DNA of 64,000 bases from Methylobacter sp015476545 (GCF_052162025.1 NZ_CP197401.1:3720001-3784000), one strand, 5' to 3'. Numbered from the stretch's first letter, positions 55,610 through 64,000 are shown. Made by a program: numbers and translations. Notes: a model not told the origin generated them from the sequence alone.

Positions 55610-55999
55610 ATGAAAAGAAGTAATTTATCAACAATACTGGTTCTTTCTGCATTAGCCACCGGCTGCGCATCCGTGAGCGGCTGGCGTCCGATTGTCGATC
55701 CTCGCATGGACCAGCATCCTGAAACCGTTCAGCGCGACATGCTGGAGTGCAAGACACTGGCGGATCAAGCATCGGATGTTACGAAAGAAATCGGGATGGG
55801 CGCTGGTGTTGGCGCTGTTACGGGTGCAGCAGGCGGCGCTGCGGTTGGCGCTATAGCGGGCAGTGCTGCGACAGGCGCCGCGGGCGGTGCTATTTTGGCT
55901 ATCCCTGCCGGATTGTGGAAAGGTTATGAAGCCAACGAGGACTTTAAACGATCATTCAAAAAATGTATGCGTCAGCGCGGCCATACACTGGTCAACTAA
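55610..55999 (+). CDS. glycine-zipper lipoprotein
   Basis: A 129-residue lipoprotein (lipobox LATGC near residue 20). A long Gly/Ala-rich glycine-zipper segment (GAGVGAVTGAAGGAAVGAIA) could insert in a membrane or oligomerise. The last third has a conserved pair of cysteines around a charged tail (FKKCMRQRGH). Function unknown; similar lipoproteins are common in the outer membrane. Confidence 0.75.
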   Translation: MKRSNLSTILVLSALATGCASVSGWRPIVDPRMDQHPETVQRDMLECKTLADQASDVTKEIGMGAGVGAVTGAAGGAAVGAIAGSAATGAAGGAILAIPAGLWKGYEANEDFKRSFKKCMRQRGHTLVN

Positions 56000-56325
56000 A
56001 GGCAACCCTGACAAAACCGCCATTTTGGGCGAAGTAGCCGTTTCTGAAAAAACCGAAATTTCTGCTGCGGGCGTACAATCAGGCAGCACATAAAAAGTGT
56101 GAACCTGATGTACCCGCCCAATACCGGCACAGCTCGAGCAGCAAGCACTCTATCTTCCCGTAAAGTGTGTCCACAGTTCCTGCTTATCTTAACGGCAGTC
56201 AGTATTGAGCCACTAACCAGCCGATTGAAAATTTGGATTGATTAGAAGCTCTTTTTGGTAAATCTTTGGTAAATCTGGTAAATTTTCCACCAGCACAACC
56301 ATCGTTAATTTTCTGGGAGGTCATC
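56000..56325. other. intergenic with short direct repeats
   Basis: About 325 bases without a supported gene. Near 56256-56284 the string ggtaaatct occurs in three close copies, just before the ribosome site of the NlpE-like gene. A frame continuing past the lipoprotein gene has no initiation signals. Confidence 0.4.
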
Positions 56326-56859
56326 ATGCGAACATTGAAAAAACAATTAAAACACAATCTGGCTTTTTTACTTTTTAGCAGTCTGATTACTGCGGTTCCT
56401 GCAATGGCGGCAACAGACCTTGAAGCTCAGGAAGAGTTCGCCAAAGCGCGTGCAAAGATCCACCAGGATGAAGTAGATCACACGGCGCACCAAAACCACG
56501 TCGATGAAAGCAAAGTATTTCGCGGCGTGTTTTACGGCTATCTCCCTTGCGACGATTGCGCTGGAGTTAAAACGACGCTGTCTTTAAAACAGAATAACAA
56601 TTATCTGTTGGTGACTCAGTATGCCAGAGAGTCCTCAAGGGAGTATTATGAAAAAGGCAAATACAGCTGGAATGATGAAATTCAGACCGTTGTTTTAACG
56701 CCCAAAAAAGGAGGAACGAAAACACGGCGCTATCATATTGAAGATGAAGGGACGCTCATTGAGTTCAATGAGGATGGAACCAAGAGAACCCAAGATGGGG
56801 ACGACTATGCCTTACGAAGAAGCGATACCGTGAAATCCCGTGAAGTACATATTCACTAA
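56326..56859 (+). CDS. NlpE-like periplasmic protein
   Basis: A 177-residue secreted protein: signal peptide LAFLLFSSLITAVPAMAA, then an N-terminal charged helix and an NlpE-N domain with FYGYLPCDDCAGVKTTLSL. In E. coli NlpE senses surface contact and copper and activates Cpx; the CxxC pair is kept here. There is no lipobox, so this version is likely soluble. ATG 56326 has a strong GGGAGG upstream; a longer start at 56266 is unlikely. Confidence 0.78.
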   Translation: MRTLKKQLKHNLAFLLFSSLITAVPAMAATDLEAQEEFAKARAKIHQDEVDHTAHQNHVDESKVFRGVFYGYLPCDDCAGVKTTLSLKQNNNYLLVTQYARESSREYYEKGKYSWNDEIQTVVLTPKKGGTKTRRYHIEDEGTLIEFNEDGTKRTQDGDDYALRRSDTVKSREVHIH

Positions 56860-56909
56860 CGTATAGCAAGTTTTAAAATAATAGGTAGCGCATCCGACTG
56901 ACCTGCTTC

Positions 56910-56946
56910 AAAAACCGCCTCTTGGCAAAAGCAAAGGCGGTTTTTT
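56910..56946. terminator. bidirectional intrinsic terminator
   Basis: aaaaccgcct and aggcggtttt form a stem around a 14-base loop, followed by TT on the plus strand and preceded by A on the other. It separates the NlpE-like gene from the convergent yebC-like gene. Confidence 0.8.
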
Positions 56947-57071
56947 AGTATCGAAACAGAGGTTGATACTTTAAAGGCTTGTCGCAAAGTTAGCCAAGTC
57001 GTCTTTGGCGGCAATGCCGTTATATAGCCCAAACGCATCGTAGTGTGCCATCGCTTTAAGCGATAAGGCCG

Positions 57072-57788
57072 TCAAAGCTCGACATCATGATAAACATTCT
57101 GCACGTCATCCAGATCGTTCAACATATCCAGGAACTTTTCAAACAGTACCAGATCATCGCCGCTGATCGTCGTGGCCGTTCTGGGCAGAAATTGAATCTC
57201 GTCCACCTCAAAATCAATCTCGCCGAAAGCATCCATTAACGCTTGCTTGGCTTTGAAATAGTCGGCCTGGGGCGTGAAGACGGTGATTTTCCCCTCATCG
57301 TTTTCAATATCGGTCACATCGACATCGGCTGAAAGCAACGCCTCAAGAACAGCGTCTTCGTCAGCATTGTGAAACGCCAGAATGGCGGCATGGTCAAACA
57401 TGTGGCTGACTGTGCCGGGAGTGCCGATTTTACATTTTGTTTTGGTAAAGCACTGGCGCACGTCGCCAAAAGTACGGTTAGGGTTATCGGTCAGGCAGTC
57501 GACGATCACCATGCAGCCGCCAGGACCAAAGCCTTCGTAACGCGCCGGCTCAAAATTTTCGCCGCCGCTGCCTTTAGCCTTGTCGATGGCCTTCTCGATA
57601 ACATGGGCAGGAACCTGGTCTTTCTTGGCACGCTCAATCAATCCCCGCAATGCCAAATTTCCAGCCGGGTCAATACCTCCCGATTTAGCGCTTACATATA
57701 TCTCACGGCCATATTTGCTGTAGACCTTTGTCTTGGCATCAGCCGTTTTGGCCATAGATACTTTACGATTTTGGTAGGCTCTACCCAT
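57072..57788 (-). CDS. YebC/PmpR-family protein
   Basis: A 238-residue YebC-family protein of the shorter YeeN type. It has the N-terminal signature MGRAYQNRK, the central RYEGFGPGGCMVIVDCLTDN block and an acidic C-terminal domain. Family members act as transcription regulators or in ribosome rescue at polyproline stretches. It is not next to ruvC here, so this is probably the second paralogue. The region 56985-57071 downstream contains no gene. Confidence 0.88.
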   Translation of the reverse strand: MGRAYQNRKVSMAKTADAKTKVYSKYGREIYVSAKSGGIDPAGNLALRGLIERAKKDQVPAHVIEKAIDKAKGSGGENFEPARYEGFGPGGCMVIVDCLTDNPNRTFGDVRQCFTKTKCKIGTPGTVSHMFDHAAILAFHNADEDAVLEALLSADVDVTDIENDEGKITVFTPQADYFKAKQALMDAFGEIDFEVDEIQFLPRTATTISGDDLVLFEKFLDMLNDLDDVQNVYHDVEL

Positions 57789-58016
57789 TTTGCTGTTGCT
57801 CCAATGGCAATAATTAAAAAATAACGGATTTTACAGATAAGTATTGGCCTAGGGAACATAAGAATTGCTTAACAATGCCGCGGGAATTCACGCCATAAAG
57901 CTATCTGGAGTTTTGGCTGGAGCGCCGGAATTAATTTTAGGTGATCGATGGCATGATTGATTTGGATTGGCTATATAGTTACTACATCAAGCACATGCCA
58001 TTATCTGCGTCATCGA

Positions 58017-58472
58017 TTATTTTAGATAAGTGTCTTCCTGGTGCGAGTCCCGGATGTCCTGGAGGCTTATAGGCGCTGCATCATCGATAAATTCGACAAC
58101 ATCCGCACGAACTGAGATCTTGGGCAAAGCGAATAATATGAAATAAGTCGATGTTTGTTCATGCATTACGTTGACAAGCGCCTGCGGCTTTCCCTCGGTA
58201 ATTCCAGCGGACTTATAAAGTTGGGTTATTGCTTTATCATAGCTCGGAGACTTCAGATTAATAAGCCCGAGAAGGCTAAAACCGACACTGTGGCCAGACG
58301 CATTCGCTCTTATAATTTTGAAATTCTTTCTCGATAAATCGACCGAAGTGGTCGTTAATACCTGCGTTCCGGCAGGCGCTGGAATCAGCCCGGATAGCGC
58401 GGGCATCGACGAGAGCGCGGCACAGCCGGTAAGCAACCACAGAATTGGCAGTATTTTCATTGATTTCATCAT
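58017..58472 (-). CDS. lipoprotein of unknown function
   Basis: A protein of about 151 residues with lipobox LLTGC near residue 16. The mature part has a repeated small beta pattern (FKIIRANASGHSVGFSLLGL and SPSYDKAITQLYKSAG) seen in a group of uncharacterised lipoproteins. ATG 58472 is chosen because GGGAGG lies upstream; the longer frame to 58571 has no signal peptide at its start. Confidence 0.6.
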   Translation of the reverse strand: MMKSMKILPILWLLTGCAALSSMPALSGLIPAPAGTQVLTTTSVDLSRKNFKIIRANASGHSVGFSLLGLINLKSPSYDKAITQLYKSAGITEGKPQALVNVMHEQTSTYFILFALPKISVRADVVEFIDDAAPISLQDIRDSHQEDTYLK

Positions 58473-58712
58473 GAAACAGCACCTCCCATTGCTTGTTTGG
58501 ACATTATTTTCCGTTTTGGACAGTGTAATGACGTTCACAGTTGCCTTAATTCGCGCATTTAATTGGTGCATTTAGTGCCATCAACGCACTATCATTGTGC
58601 ACTCTGCCTCAACTACGGGTTAAAAATAGCCAAATTTATTGGTTTGAATAATGGCATCGATTGTGCTTGAATTGAGCTAATTTTTTACTCAATCATTTAG
58701 ACTACTCACGAA

Positions 58713-58934
58713 ATGATAAGGCTAACTCTGGATCAGTTTAATCAACTTTACTTAGGATGCTTGGAGGAATCGGAACGTATAGAGCATACAGAAATAATCA
58801 TCGCCCGATGTCATCACTCCGATTTAGGGCAAATCATATTGATTATCGACAGCAAAGAAGGCGTGGCGATTATTCACCAGGATTATGACTCTTTCGACTT
58901 ACGAAGGAGCCCCGTATTGAGTGCAACAATTTAA
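58713..58934 (+). CDS. possible small protein (73 aa)
   Basis: A 73-residue frame with balanced composition and no signal peptide or domain. Its reading (IILIIDSKEGVAIIHQDYDSF) looks like a small folded domain, but the ribosome binding site is weak. No family recognised; moderate chance of being a real gene. Confidence 0.35.
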   Translation: MIRLTLDQFNQLYLGCLEESERIEHTEIIIARCHHSDLGQIILIIDSKEGVAIIHQDYDSFDLRRSPVLSATI

Positions 58935-59250
58935 ATCCATTTGCCGGAAGCTCAGGCTTTTGTTTTTAGTCTGAGCGGCTTTATGATCGAAAATGATCGG
59001 TTTTTACTGTTGTATGATTAACGAAATCCGGCCATTTTGCGATGCATATTTAATCAAAAATTTAATACATAGATTGATAATAAAAAAGTAATGTAACCAG
59101 TCGGCCGGGATTGCATTCTCCTGCGGATTCGCGAGGGATATGCGGATTTTTGTGGACTTCGTTTCAATCTAGTGGTTTTATTTCAGCATTGATGAGCTAA
59201 AGAAGCCGCCCTGATTCAACGCCACAAACAATCCATGTATTACATTACGC
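58935..59250. other. intergenic before the porin-like gene
   Basis: About 315 bases without a gene. A weak hairpin (gctcaggct with agtctgagc, one G-U) follows the small frame at about 58950-58976. The rest should contain the promoter of the porin-like gene. Confidence 0.35.
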
Positions 59251-59988
59251 ATGCCTTTTCGTGACCTTTTTCGGTTAATTTTTTCAGGATTAGTCCGCTT
59301 ATCCTTCATTCTTTGGCTCCCGGCTTCACAAGCGGACTGGCATGGGGATATAAAATTCCTGTCCGACTACGTCTATCGAGGCTATTCTAAAAGTCGAGGC
59401 AAGCCTGTCGTTCAAGGAAATATTGACTATCAGGACAACAGCGGATGGTTTGCCGGATTAGGCGTATCCCAGGTTCGCTTTGACGATCAACAATTCTCTG
59501 ACCGTGCCGAGATTGAAATAAAACCCTACTTAGGCTGGAGCCTGCCCCTCTCCGCGGATTGGAGGGCGGAGTTATCGGTCAGTGGTTATATTTATGACAA
59601 TAAAATCTTCAATCATGCCGCCGATTACGCAGAGTTTTACGCATCCTTGCATTATCAGGACTGGTTAAGCGCCACAGCATCCATTGCGCCGGATGCCTAT
59701 CAACGCCGCGCCGATGCCGCAAATTATGAAATCACCTATCGCCGTGATATTCTGGATACCGTACAATTTTCCGCCGGCTTAGGCTACAACCAGGCCGGCG
59801 CATTGCTTGGGCATGATTACTTCTACTGGAATGCCGGCGTGTCGTGGTTCGCGACATCCTATTTATCCGTAGACTTTCGTTATATAGATGTTGATCTTCC
59901 CCATCAGCACCTCGAAGACCATTATGATGATTTTTATCCTCGGCAGCAGGAAAACAAATACCTGTTCTCCGTTACGCTGGGATTTTAA
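59251..59988 (+). CDS. TorF-family putative porin
   Basis: A 245-residue outer-membrane beta-barrel. It has a signal peptide ending near SQA-D and the family string GDIKFLSDYVYRGYSKS. Alternating strands end with the aromatic terminus FSVTLGF. The TorF group (TIGR02001) is an uncharacterised porin-like family, often near stress or transport genes. It lies 85 bases ahead of the ECF sigma operon and may be part of its regulon. Confidence 0.8.
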   Translation: MPFRDLFRLIFSGLVRLSFILWLPASQADWHGDIKFLSDYVYRGYSKSRGKPVVQGNIDYQDNSGWFAGLGVSQVRFDDQQFSDRAEIEIKPYLGWSLPLSADWRAELSVSGYIYDNKIFNHAADYAEFYASLHYQDWLSATASIAPDAYQRRADAANYEITYRRDILDTVQFSAGLGYNQAGALLGHDYFYWNAGVSWFATSYLSVDFRYIDVDLPHQHLEDHYDDFYPRQQENKYLFSVTLGF

Positions 59989-60073
59989 AAATATTTCAAA
60001 ACAATTGAACCTTTTGCTTTGCTTAAGGAATACAGTTGCAAGACACCGGTTATCAAAGGAAAAAGGTTAAACC

Positions 60074-60664
60074 ATGCTGCGTTTAGTGCCTAACCCAAAG
60101 CCTCCCGCACCCGACAAGGCTGCAGGCGATGACAATGAATATGCGTTGCTCCAGCGTATAGTCGAAGGCGATACGCTGGCATTTGAAAAGTTTTACAAGC
60201 TTTACTACCCCAGATTGTTTCGGTTCATTTTGCGCATCACCCGGCAGCCTGACCACATCGAAGAACTGATACAGGAAACCCTGCTGCTGGTTTGGGAGAA
60301 GCCGGAGCGCTTCAATCACAGTTGTAAAATTTCGACCTGGGTATTTGGCATTGCCTATCACAAGGCGCTTAAATCGATAGCCAGAGCAGCCAGAAACAAC
60401 AATCTGGATGTCAATGAATTCTGCGAAATCATAGCCGATCCTTTGGCCAACCTGGCCGAAAATGCCGAAACTCAAGATTGGCTGAATTGCGCGCTCGACA
60501 TTCTGCCTGCCGATCAGCGCGCCGTGATCGAATTAACCTTTTACCACGGCCTGCCTTATCAAGAGATTGCCAAAATCCTCGATTGTCCGGAAAACACTGT
60601 CAAAACCCGTATGTTCCATGCCCGTAAAAAACTTCAGGCATTTGCGCAAGCAAAGGAGAATTAA
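60074..60664 (+). CDS. ECF-type RNA polymerase sigma factor
   Basis: A 196-residue ECF sigma. Region 2 contains FEKFYKLYYPRLFRFILRI and HIEELIQETLLLVWEKPERF; region 4 has ELTFYHGLPYQEIAKILDC followed by PENTVKTRMFHARKKL. It is distinct from the rpoE of the window. It is three bases ahead of its anti-sigma gene; no close homologue of the promoter is recognisable. Confidence 0.9.
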   Translation: MLRLVPNPKPPAPDKAAGDDNEYALLQRIVEGDTLAFEKFYKLYYPRLFRFILRITRQPDHIEELIQETLLLVWEKPERFNHSCKISTWVFGIAYHKALKSIARAARNNNLDVNEFCEIIADPLANLAENAETQDWLNCALDILPADQRAVIELTFYHGLPYQEIAKILDCPENTVKTRMFHARKKLQAFAQAKEN

Positions 60665-60667
60665 GCC

Positions 60668-61336
60668 ATGAATCAATCGACAACAGCCAGCCAACATCAA
60701 CATCAGCATCAACAGGTCCAGCTCTTGTTGCCTTGGTACGTAAATCAAAGCCTGCTGAAGCATGAACATCGTCTGGTAGAGCACCACATCCGTTATTGCC
60801 TGCCGTGCCGCAAGGAATTGGACAGCCTGCGCAAATTGGCCGAAGCTGCAGCGCAAGTTTCCGATCAGGATCTGGCTGCAGAAACGTCTTTCGCAAGCCT
60901 GCGGGCAAAGCTGCCGGCAAGGGCACAATCAACCGCATCGGTAAAGACCACGCTACCCGGCAGAATCAGCAAGTTTGCAAATAAAACCAGCGTGGGTTTT
61001 GCAATAGCGGCTTCCTTATTATTGATGGTTATTCCGTTAACGCTGCATACAGTGCAAACAAACCTGACAGGTGATTACTACACGCTGTCGGCAGCAAAAC
61101 CCGAATCGGCCCGCGGCGAAGAATTGCGGGTAGTTTTTACCAAATCGTTATCCGATGCAGAAATCGCTGCGGTTCTGGCAGAAATACATGGCCAGCTTGT
61201 CGGTGGACCCAACAGCGTCGGCGCCTTAACTGTACGGTTAGAAGCCGCCGGCAGCAGTCCTCGCTTGCAGGAAGCCGTCGCCTTGCTACGCGGCCGTCAG
61301 GATGTGCTGCTGGCTGAACCTGTTACGCAGCCATGA
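60668..61336 (+). CDS. membrane anti-sigma factor with propeptide-like domain
   Basis: A 222-residue anti-sigma factor. The N-terminal zinc-type domain has H40, C44 and C47 (HHIRYCLPC), a linker, a membrane segment at about 108-126 and a periplasmic domain. Residues 151-219 (ELRVVFTKSLSDAEIAAVL, GQLVGGPNSVGALTVRL, ... DVLLAEPV) read like a subtilisin propeptide (I9/fervidolysin-type) domain: ELxVxF start, small helix, YxVRL-like strand, and DVxxAEP end. This is by eye. Its stop overlaps the start of the subtilase gene by four bases. Confidence 0.82.
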   Translation: MNQSTTASQHQHQHQQVQLLLPWYVNQSLLKHEHRLVEHHIRYCLPCRKELDSLRKLAEAAAQVSDQDLAAETSFASLRAKLPARAQSTASVKTTLPGRISKFANKTSVGFAIAASLLLMVIPLTLHTVQTNLTGDYYTLSAAKPESARGEELRVVFTKSLSDAEIAAVLAEIHGQLVGGPNSVGALTVRLEAAGSSPRLQEAVALLRGRQDVLLAEPVTQP

Positions 61337-62580
61337 AACTCATTCGATTCACGCTATTGGTTGTACTGGCCGCGCTATTGATAACCGGTTGCGTCAACAA
61401 TACCGATTACTCGCGCTTGGGCGACAGCCCGAACGGTGACGAGAGGCGCCTGCTGGTGACTTTTGTCGACCGGACCATCAATCGTAAGTTGCCCGGCAAT
61501 GCCCAGGATCATTATCGGTCGCGCGGCCAATACGGGAACTCCAACTGGAGTGAACGCATTGCCCGCCAGCTTGCCGAGCGTTATCAAATACAATTTGTCG
61601 CCCAATGGCCGGTTACAGAGTTAGGCGTCAGTTGCGTTGTTTACGAAGTGCCCGAAACATTGCCTTTGCCACAGGTAATGGCGGCTTTGCAAAAAGATCA
61701 GGATGTCGCTTCAGTGCAAAAAATGCAGACCTTCAATGTACTGAACGATAAGCATCCGGCAGACAAATCCTACAGTGATCCGTATCTGCATTTGCAAACG
61801 GGCTTTCAATCATTAGGCATAGCGGAATTGCACAAATACAGCACCGGTCAAGGGGTCCGCATCGCATTGATCGATACCGGCGTCGATGTCGATCACCCTG
61901 ATTTGAAAGGCCAGATCAGCTATTCCGAAAATGTGGCGCCGGAACCCAGTGATCATAGCCTGGCAGAGATTCACGGAACGGCGGTGGCCGGCGTATTGTC
62001 GGCGCGCGCGAATAACGGGATTGGCATTGCCGGCATCGCGCCGGCAGCCGAAATTCTGGCTTTTCGCGCCTGCTGGCCGGATAAGCCCGGCTCCCTGGCT
62101 GCGCGTTGCAACAGCTTCACTCTGGCTCTGGCGCTCAATCAGGCCATTCGCTTGAAAAGCCGTATTATCAATCTCAGCCTGAGCGGCCCTAAGGATCCCT
62201 TGCTGAAAATGCTGATTGATAAAGCGTTAAGCGAAGGCATCATCGTCATCGCCGCTGTGCCAGGCAAAGAGCAAATCGGAAACTTTCCTGCCGATATTCC
62301 TGGCGTGCTGGCCGTAGGGCGAGGCGGGGAGTCGAAAAAGCCGAGCTTTGTCGCTCCCGGCCAGGACATTCTCACGACTGTTCCTCATGAATCTTATGAT
62401 TTTATGACCGGCAGTTCCTTTGCCACGCCTCATGTTGCCGGCGTCATAGCGCTGCTGCTCCAGCTTCATCCTGATTGGCAGGCCAGCGACCTCAAACAGT
62501 ACCTCAACAGCGAATCAGGTTTATTGACAGCGCATGCGCTGAATGCGGCCTCAGGAGATAAGCACACCAGCCCTAACTAG
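61333..62580 (+). CDS. subtilase (S8) lipoprotein
   Basis: A 415-residue S8 protease with a lipobox (LLITGC, C20), so anchored in a membrane. An N-terminal propeptide-like region spans about 35-135. Catalytic residues are D181 (ALIDTGVD), H214 (EIHGTAVAG) and S362 (TGSSFATPHVAG). The usual oxyanion AGN is replaced by AAVPGKE near 307-313, so the mechanism may be altered or activity reduced. Four-base overlap with the anti-sigma gene implies joint production and a possible role in the sigma switch. Confidence 0.88.
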   Translation: MKLIRFTLLVVLAALLITGCVNNTDYSRLGDSPNGDERRLLVTFVDRTINRKLPGNAQDHYRSRGQYGNSNWSERIARQLAERYQIQFVAQWPVTELGVSCVVYEVPETLPLPQVMAALQKDQDVASVQKMQTFNVLNDKHPADKSYSDPYLHLQTGFQSLGIAELHKYSTGQGVRIALIDTGVDVDHPDLKGQISYSENVAPEPSDHSLAEIHGTAVAGVLSARANNGIGIAGIAPAAEILAFRACWPDKPGSLAARCNSFTLALALNQAIRLKSRIINLSLSGPKDPLLKMLIDKALSEGIIVIAAVPGKEQIGNFPADIPGVLAVGRGGESKKPSFVAPGQDILTTVPHESYDFMTGSSFATPHVAGVIALLLQLHPDWQASDLKQYLNSESGLLTAHALNAASGDKHTSPN

Positions 62581-62725
62581 GGCCGAAAGGTTTCCCGCCA
62601 TCAGGTAGAGCCATTTGCAGTATCTGTGAGATCGGTTATTTGAAAATCTTAAAATGGTATCAATAACTCATTTTGCAGATACTTTATAGTTCCGAAATCT
62701 CTACATATAGCGGCATCGTGTCATC

Positions 62726-63079
62726 TCAATGCCAGCCCGCCTTGGATTCTTTGATTAATGCCTTGATTAGCGCCCTTTGAATATCAGGATCGTTTTTATT
62801 CTGTACAAGCCATTTAGAAAGTGTCTGGCAACTGCAGCCGATAAATACTGCCACTTCCATAATATTAAATCCCTTCTCAATGTATTCGATAATGTCGGCT
62901 TTTTGATCATCTATGCAACACACGCCGATCGGCCTGCCTAATATGCCACCAAGGGCTTTCTTAGCCTGTAATGCTCTTTTTATACGTTCTGCATTCATTT
63001 GTCGTTCCATTTGGGCAGATAATGATAGAGTAAAAAAGTTCAGCCATGCTTCTGAAGCGGCTAATTCAAAAACAGTCAA
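62726..63079 (-). pseudogene. truncated serine-recombinase remnant
   Basis: A 117-residue frame carries the end of a resolvase catalytic domain (SAQMERQMNAERIKRALQAK followed by GGILGRP) and a DNA-binding helix-turn-helix (FNIMEVAVFIGCSCQTLSKW). The N-terminal half with the catalytic Ser and Arg residues is missing. The frame opens with TTG. It could be an expressed small DNA-binding protein, but most likely it is a remnant of a mobile element. Confidence 0.6.
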
Positions 63080-63602
63080 GATTTCACCTTGTAAATACCG
63101 TTAACAACGGATAGGTTCAAAGATATATAAATATTATTTCTAGCGCTATCGAATGGCAATTCCCTTTCCTGCATCAGCCAGCCACACCTGATTGCTACTT
63201 AAAGCCCAGGCAATCAGAGCAACAAAAAAATGTGATAACACTCACAAAATTCCTTTATTTCTTTAATAAATTCGACCACCCCCCTCCAGTTAATTGAGGC
63301 TTAATCTTGAACTTCTATTATTTTTAAATATTATTACTTAGTAATATGACAAAGTAACGATATAGGAAAATAAAAATATGGCGAATATCTAATATTTAGA
63401 ACAATTAGAAAAATAACCGAGAAAAGCCGACTGATACCCTTTCCATTAGTTCGCCTGGCAACGCAAGTCTGCTGCGACAACTGCCTGTACTGTAACTGAT
63501 CCCTATGGCATCAAAAAATGATGAGCCCGAATGATGAGCTTTTGGCAGCGCGTGAAAGGTTTTAGTCTGCACTCGGCACGACAGCGTCTCAGGAGAATGT
63601 TT
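63080..63602. other. intergenic before the sulfide dehydrogenase genes
   Basis: About 520 bases, very AT-rich between 63240 and 63420. No credible gene. It should hold the promoter of fccA. Confidence 0.4.
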
Positions 63603-63932
63603 ATGACTATAAAAGAAATCTTAAAAGGGTTAGCAGCCGTGTCATTGATGCTTATGACAACGATTGCCGACGCGGCACCACCTACTAAAGGGGCTGCTAC
63701 AGCACCGACCGTAACAGGCAATACCCAAGGCCGGCTTTTGGCGAGCAACTGTTTCCAATGCCATGGCACTTACGGCAGCGGCGGCTTTTATCCGCTGCTC
63801 GGCAAGGGCAATGTCTCCAGCACATTGACCAAGTACCTTAGCGGAAATTCTGACAGCATCATGGCCGCGCATTTAAAGGGCTACACGCCAGAACAATTGC
63901 AAGCCATAACTGACTACTTTGCTAATCCTTAA
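63603..63932 (+). CDS. fccA: flavocytochrome c cytochrome subunit
   Basis: A 109-residue periplasmic c-type cytochrome: signal peptide ending near IADA-A, one heme site CFQCH, a short helical domain and a C-terminal YTPEQLQAITDYFANP. Size and the following gene fit FccA, the heme subunit of sulfide dehydrogenase. ATG 63603 has AGGAG upstream; an earlier in-frame start at 63531 is unlikely. Confidence 0.82.
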   Translation: MTIKEILKGLAAVSLMLMTTIADAAPPTKGAATAPTVTGNTQGRLLASNCFQCHGTYGSGGFYPLLGKGNVSSTLTKYLSGNSDSIMAAHLKGYTPEQLQAITDYFANP

Positions 63933-63947
63933 GAAGGGGACATTATA

Positions 63948-64000
63948 ATGAATCGTAGAAAATTTTTAGGCGTGACTGCCAGCGGATTGGGACTTTTAAC
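63948..64000 (+). CDS. fccB: flavocytochrome c flavoprotein subunit, 5' end
   Basis: The frame begins MNRRKFLGVTASGLGLL, a twin-arginine signal, 15 bases after the fccA stop, with AGAAGGGG as ribosome site. This fits FccB, the sulfide-oxidising FAD subunit exported by Tat. Only the first 17 codons are in the window. Confidence 0.7.
   Translation, partial: MNRRKFLGVTASGLGLL

Noticed and set aside
56985..57071. Open minus-strand tail after the yebC-like gene
   Set aside because: A frame of about 30 codons without its own initiation signals; possible gene relic but not supportable.
1..64000. CRISPR arrays, rRNA genes and complete insertion sequences
   Set aside because: No regularly spaced direct repeats, rRNA sequence, or transposase with terminal inverted repeats was seen anywhere in the window.

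Overview
The window reads as part of a gammaproteobacterial chromosome, most plausibly a type I (Methylococcales-like) methanotroph. The gammaproteobacterial placement rests on the rpoE-rseA-rseB-mucD-lepA-lepB-rnc-era-recO-pdxJ order, gshA type I, an FNR with the four-cysteine pattern, and metE/metR. The methanotroph assignment is only an impression from gene style; no methane-oxidation gene is visible here. Most of the window is ordinary core housekeeping DNA. Accessory patches lie at about 1-5.5 kb, 45.4-52 kb and 59-63.5 kb.

Layout. 1-1.3 kb: the first codons of a secreted protein and a second small secreted protein, with gene-poor DNA between and after them. 1.7-5.2 kb: an AT-rich two-gene operon, an AAA+ ATPase followed by a subtilase, resembling the ietAS antiphage pair. 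The subtilase is cut by one in-frame ochre codon before its catalytic serine. A tRNA-Ser(GGA) with a strong terminator borders this patch. 5.7-12.5 kb: uup, cinA-like, an AEC transporter, pyrF, a TauE/SafE-like protein and a receiver-less sigma-54 activator. 12.6-23.3 kb: a PP2C phosphatase, then the long minus-strand envelope-stress, processing and translation cluster with a recognisable sigma-E-type promoter upstream of rpoE. 23.5-33.9 kb: nadB, a dynamin-like GTPase with a membrane partner, glcD, a YigZ-family protein, trpS, a PilZ protein, queD, a DUF1249 protein and a membrane-anchored nuclease. 34.1-39.5 kb: fnr, recQ, gshA and cysH.

39.9-45.4 kb is a signalling operon: a TonB-dependent receptor, a YfiR-like periplasmic protein and a hybrid histidine kinase. 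The kinase has CHASE-like, HAMP, HisKA, HATPase, two REC and Hpt modules, and its first REC lacks the phospho-acceptor Asp. 45.7-52 kb holds an orphan MbtH, a small secreted protein with a leader-like motif, an O-methyltransferase with its TetR neighbour, an ExeA-type ATPase preceded by a decayed partial copy of itself, and an OmpA-like protein with an octapeptide repeat. 52-55.4 kb is the divergent metE/metR pair.

59.2-62.6 kb carries a TorF-like porin and a compact ECF sigma / anti-sigma / subtilase-lipoprotein operon. The periplasmic part of the anti-sigma factor resembles a subtilisin propeptide, which suggests that the protease and the sigma switch are functionally linked. The window ends in the flavocytochrome c sulfide dehydrogenase genes (fccA, start of fccB), pointing to sulfide oxidation.

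Strongest leads: (1) the single-nonsense ietAS-like operon; (2) the sigma/anti-sigma/subtilase module with a propeptide-like anti-sigma domain; (3) the partial tandem duplication at the ExeA-like ATPase; (4) the hybrid kinase with an inert first receiver; (5) the Sec-signal plus leader-motif small protein beside an orphan MbtH.
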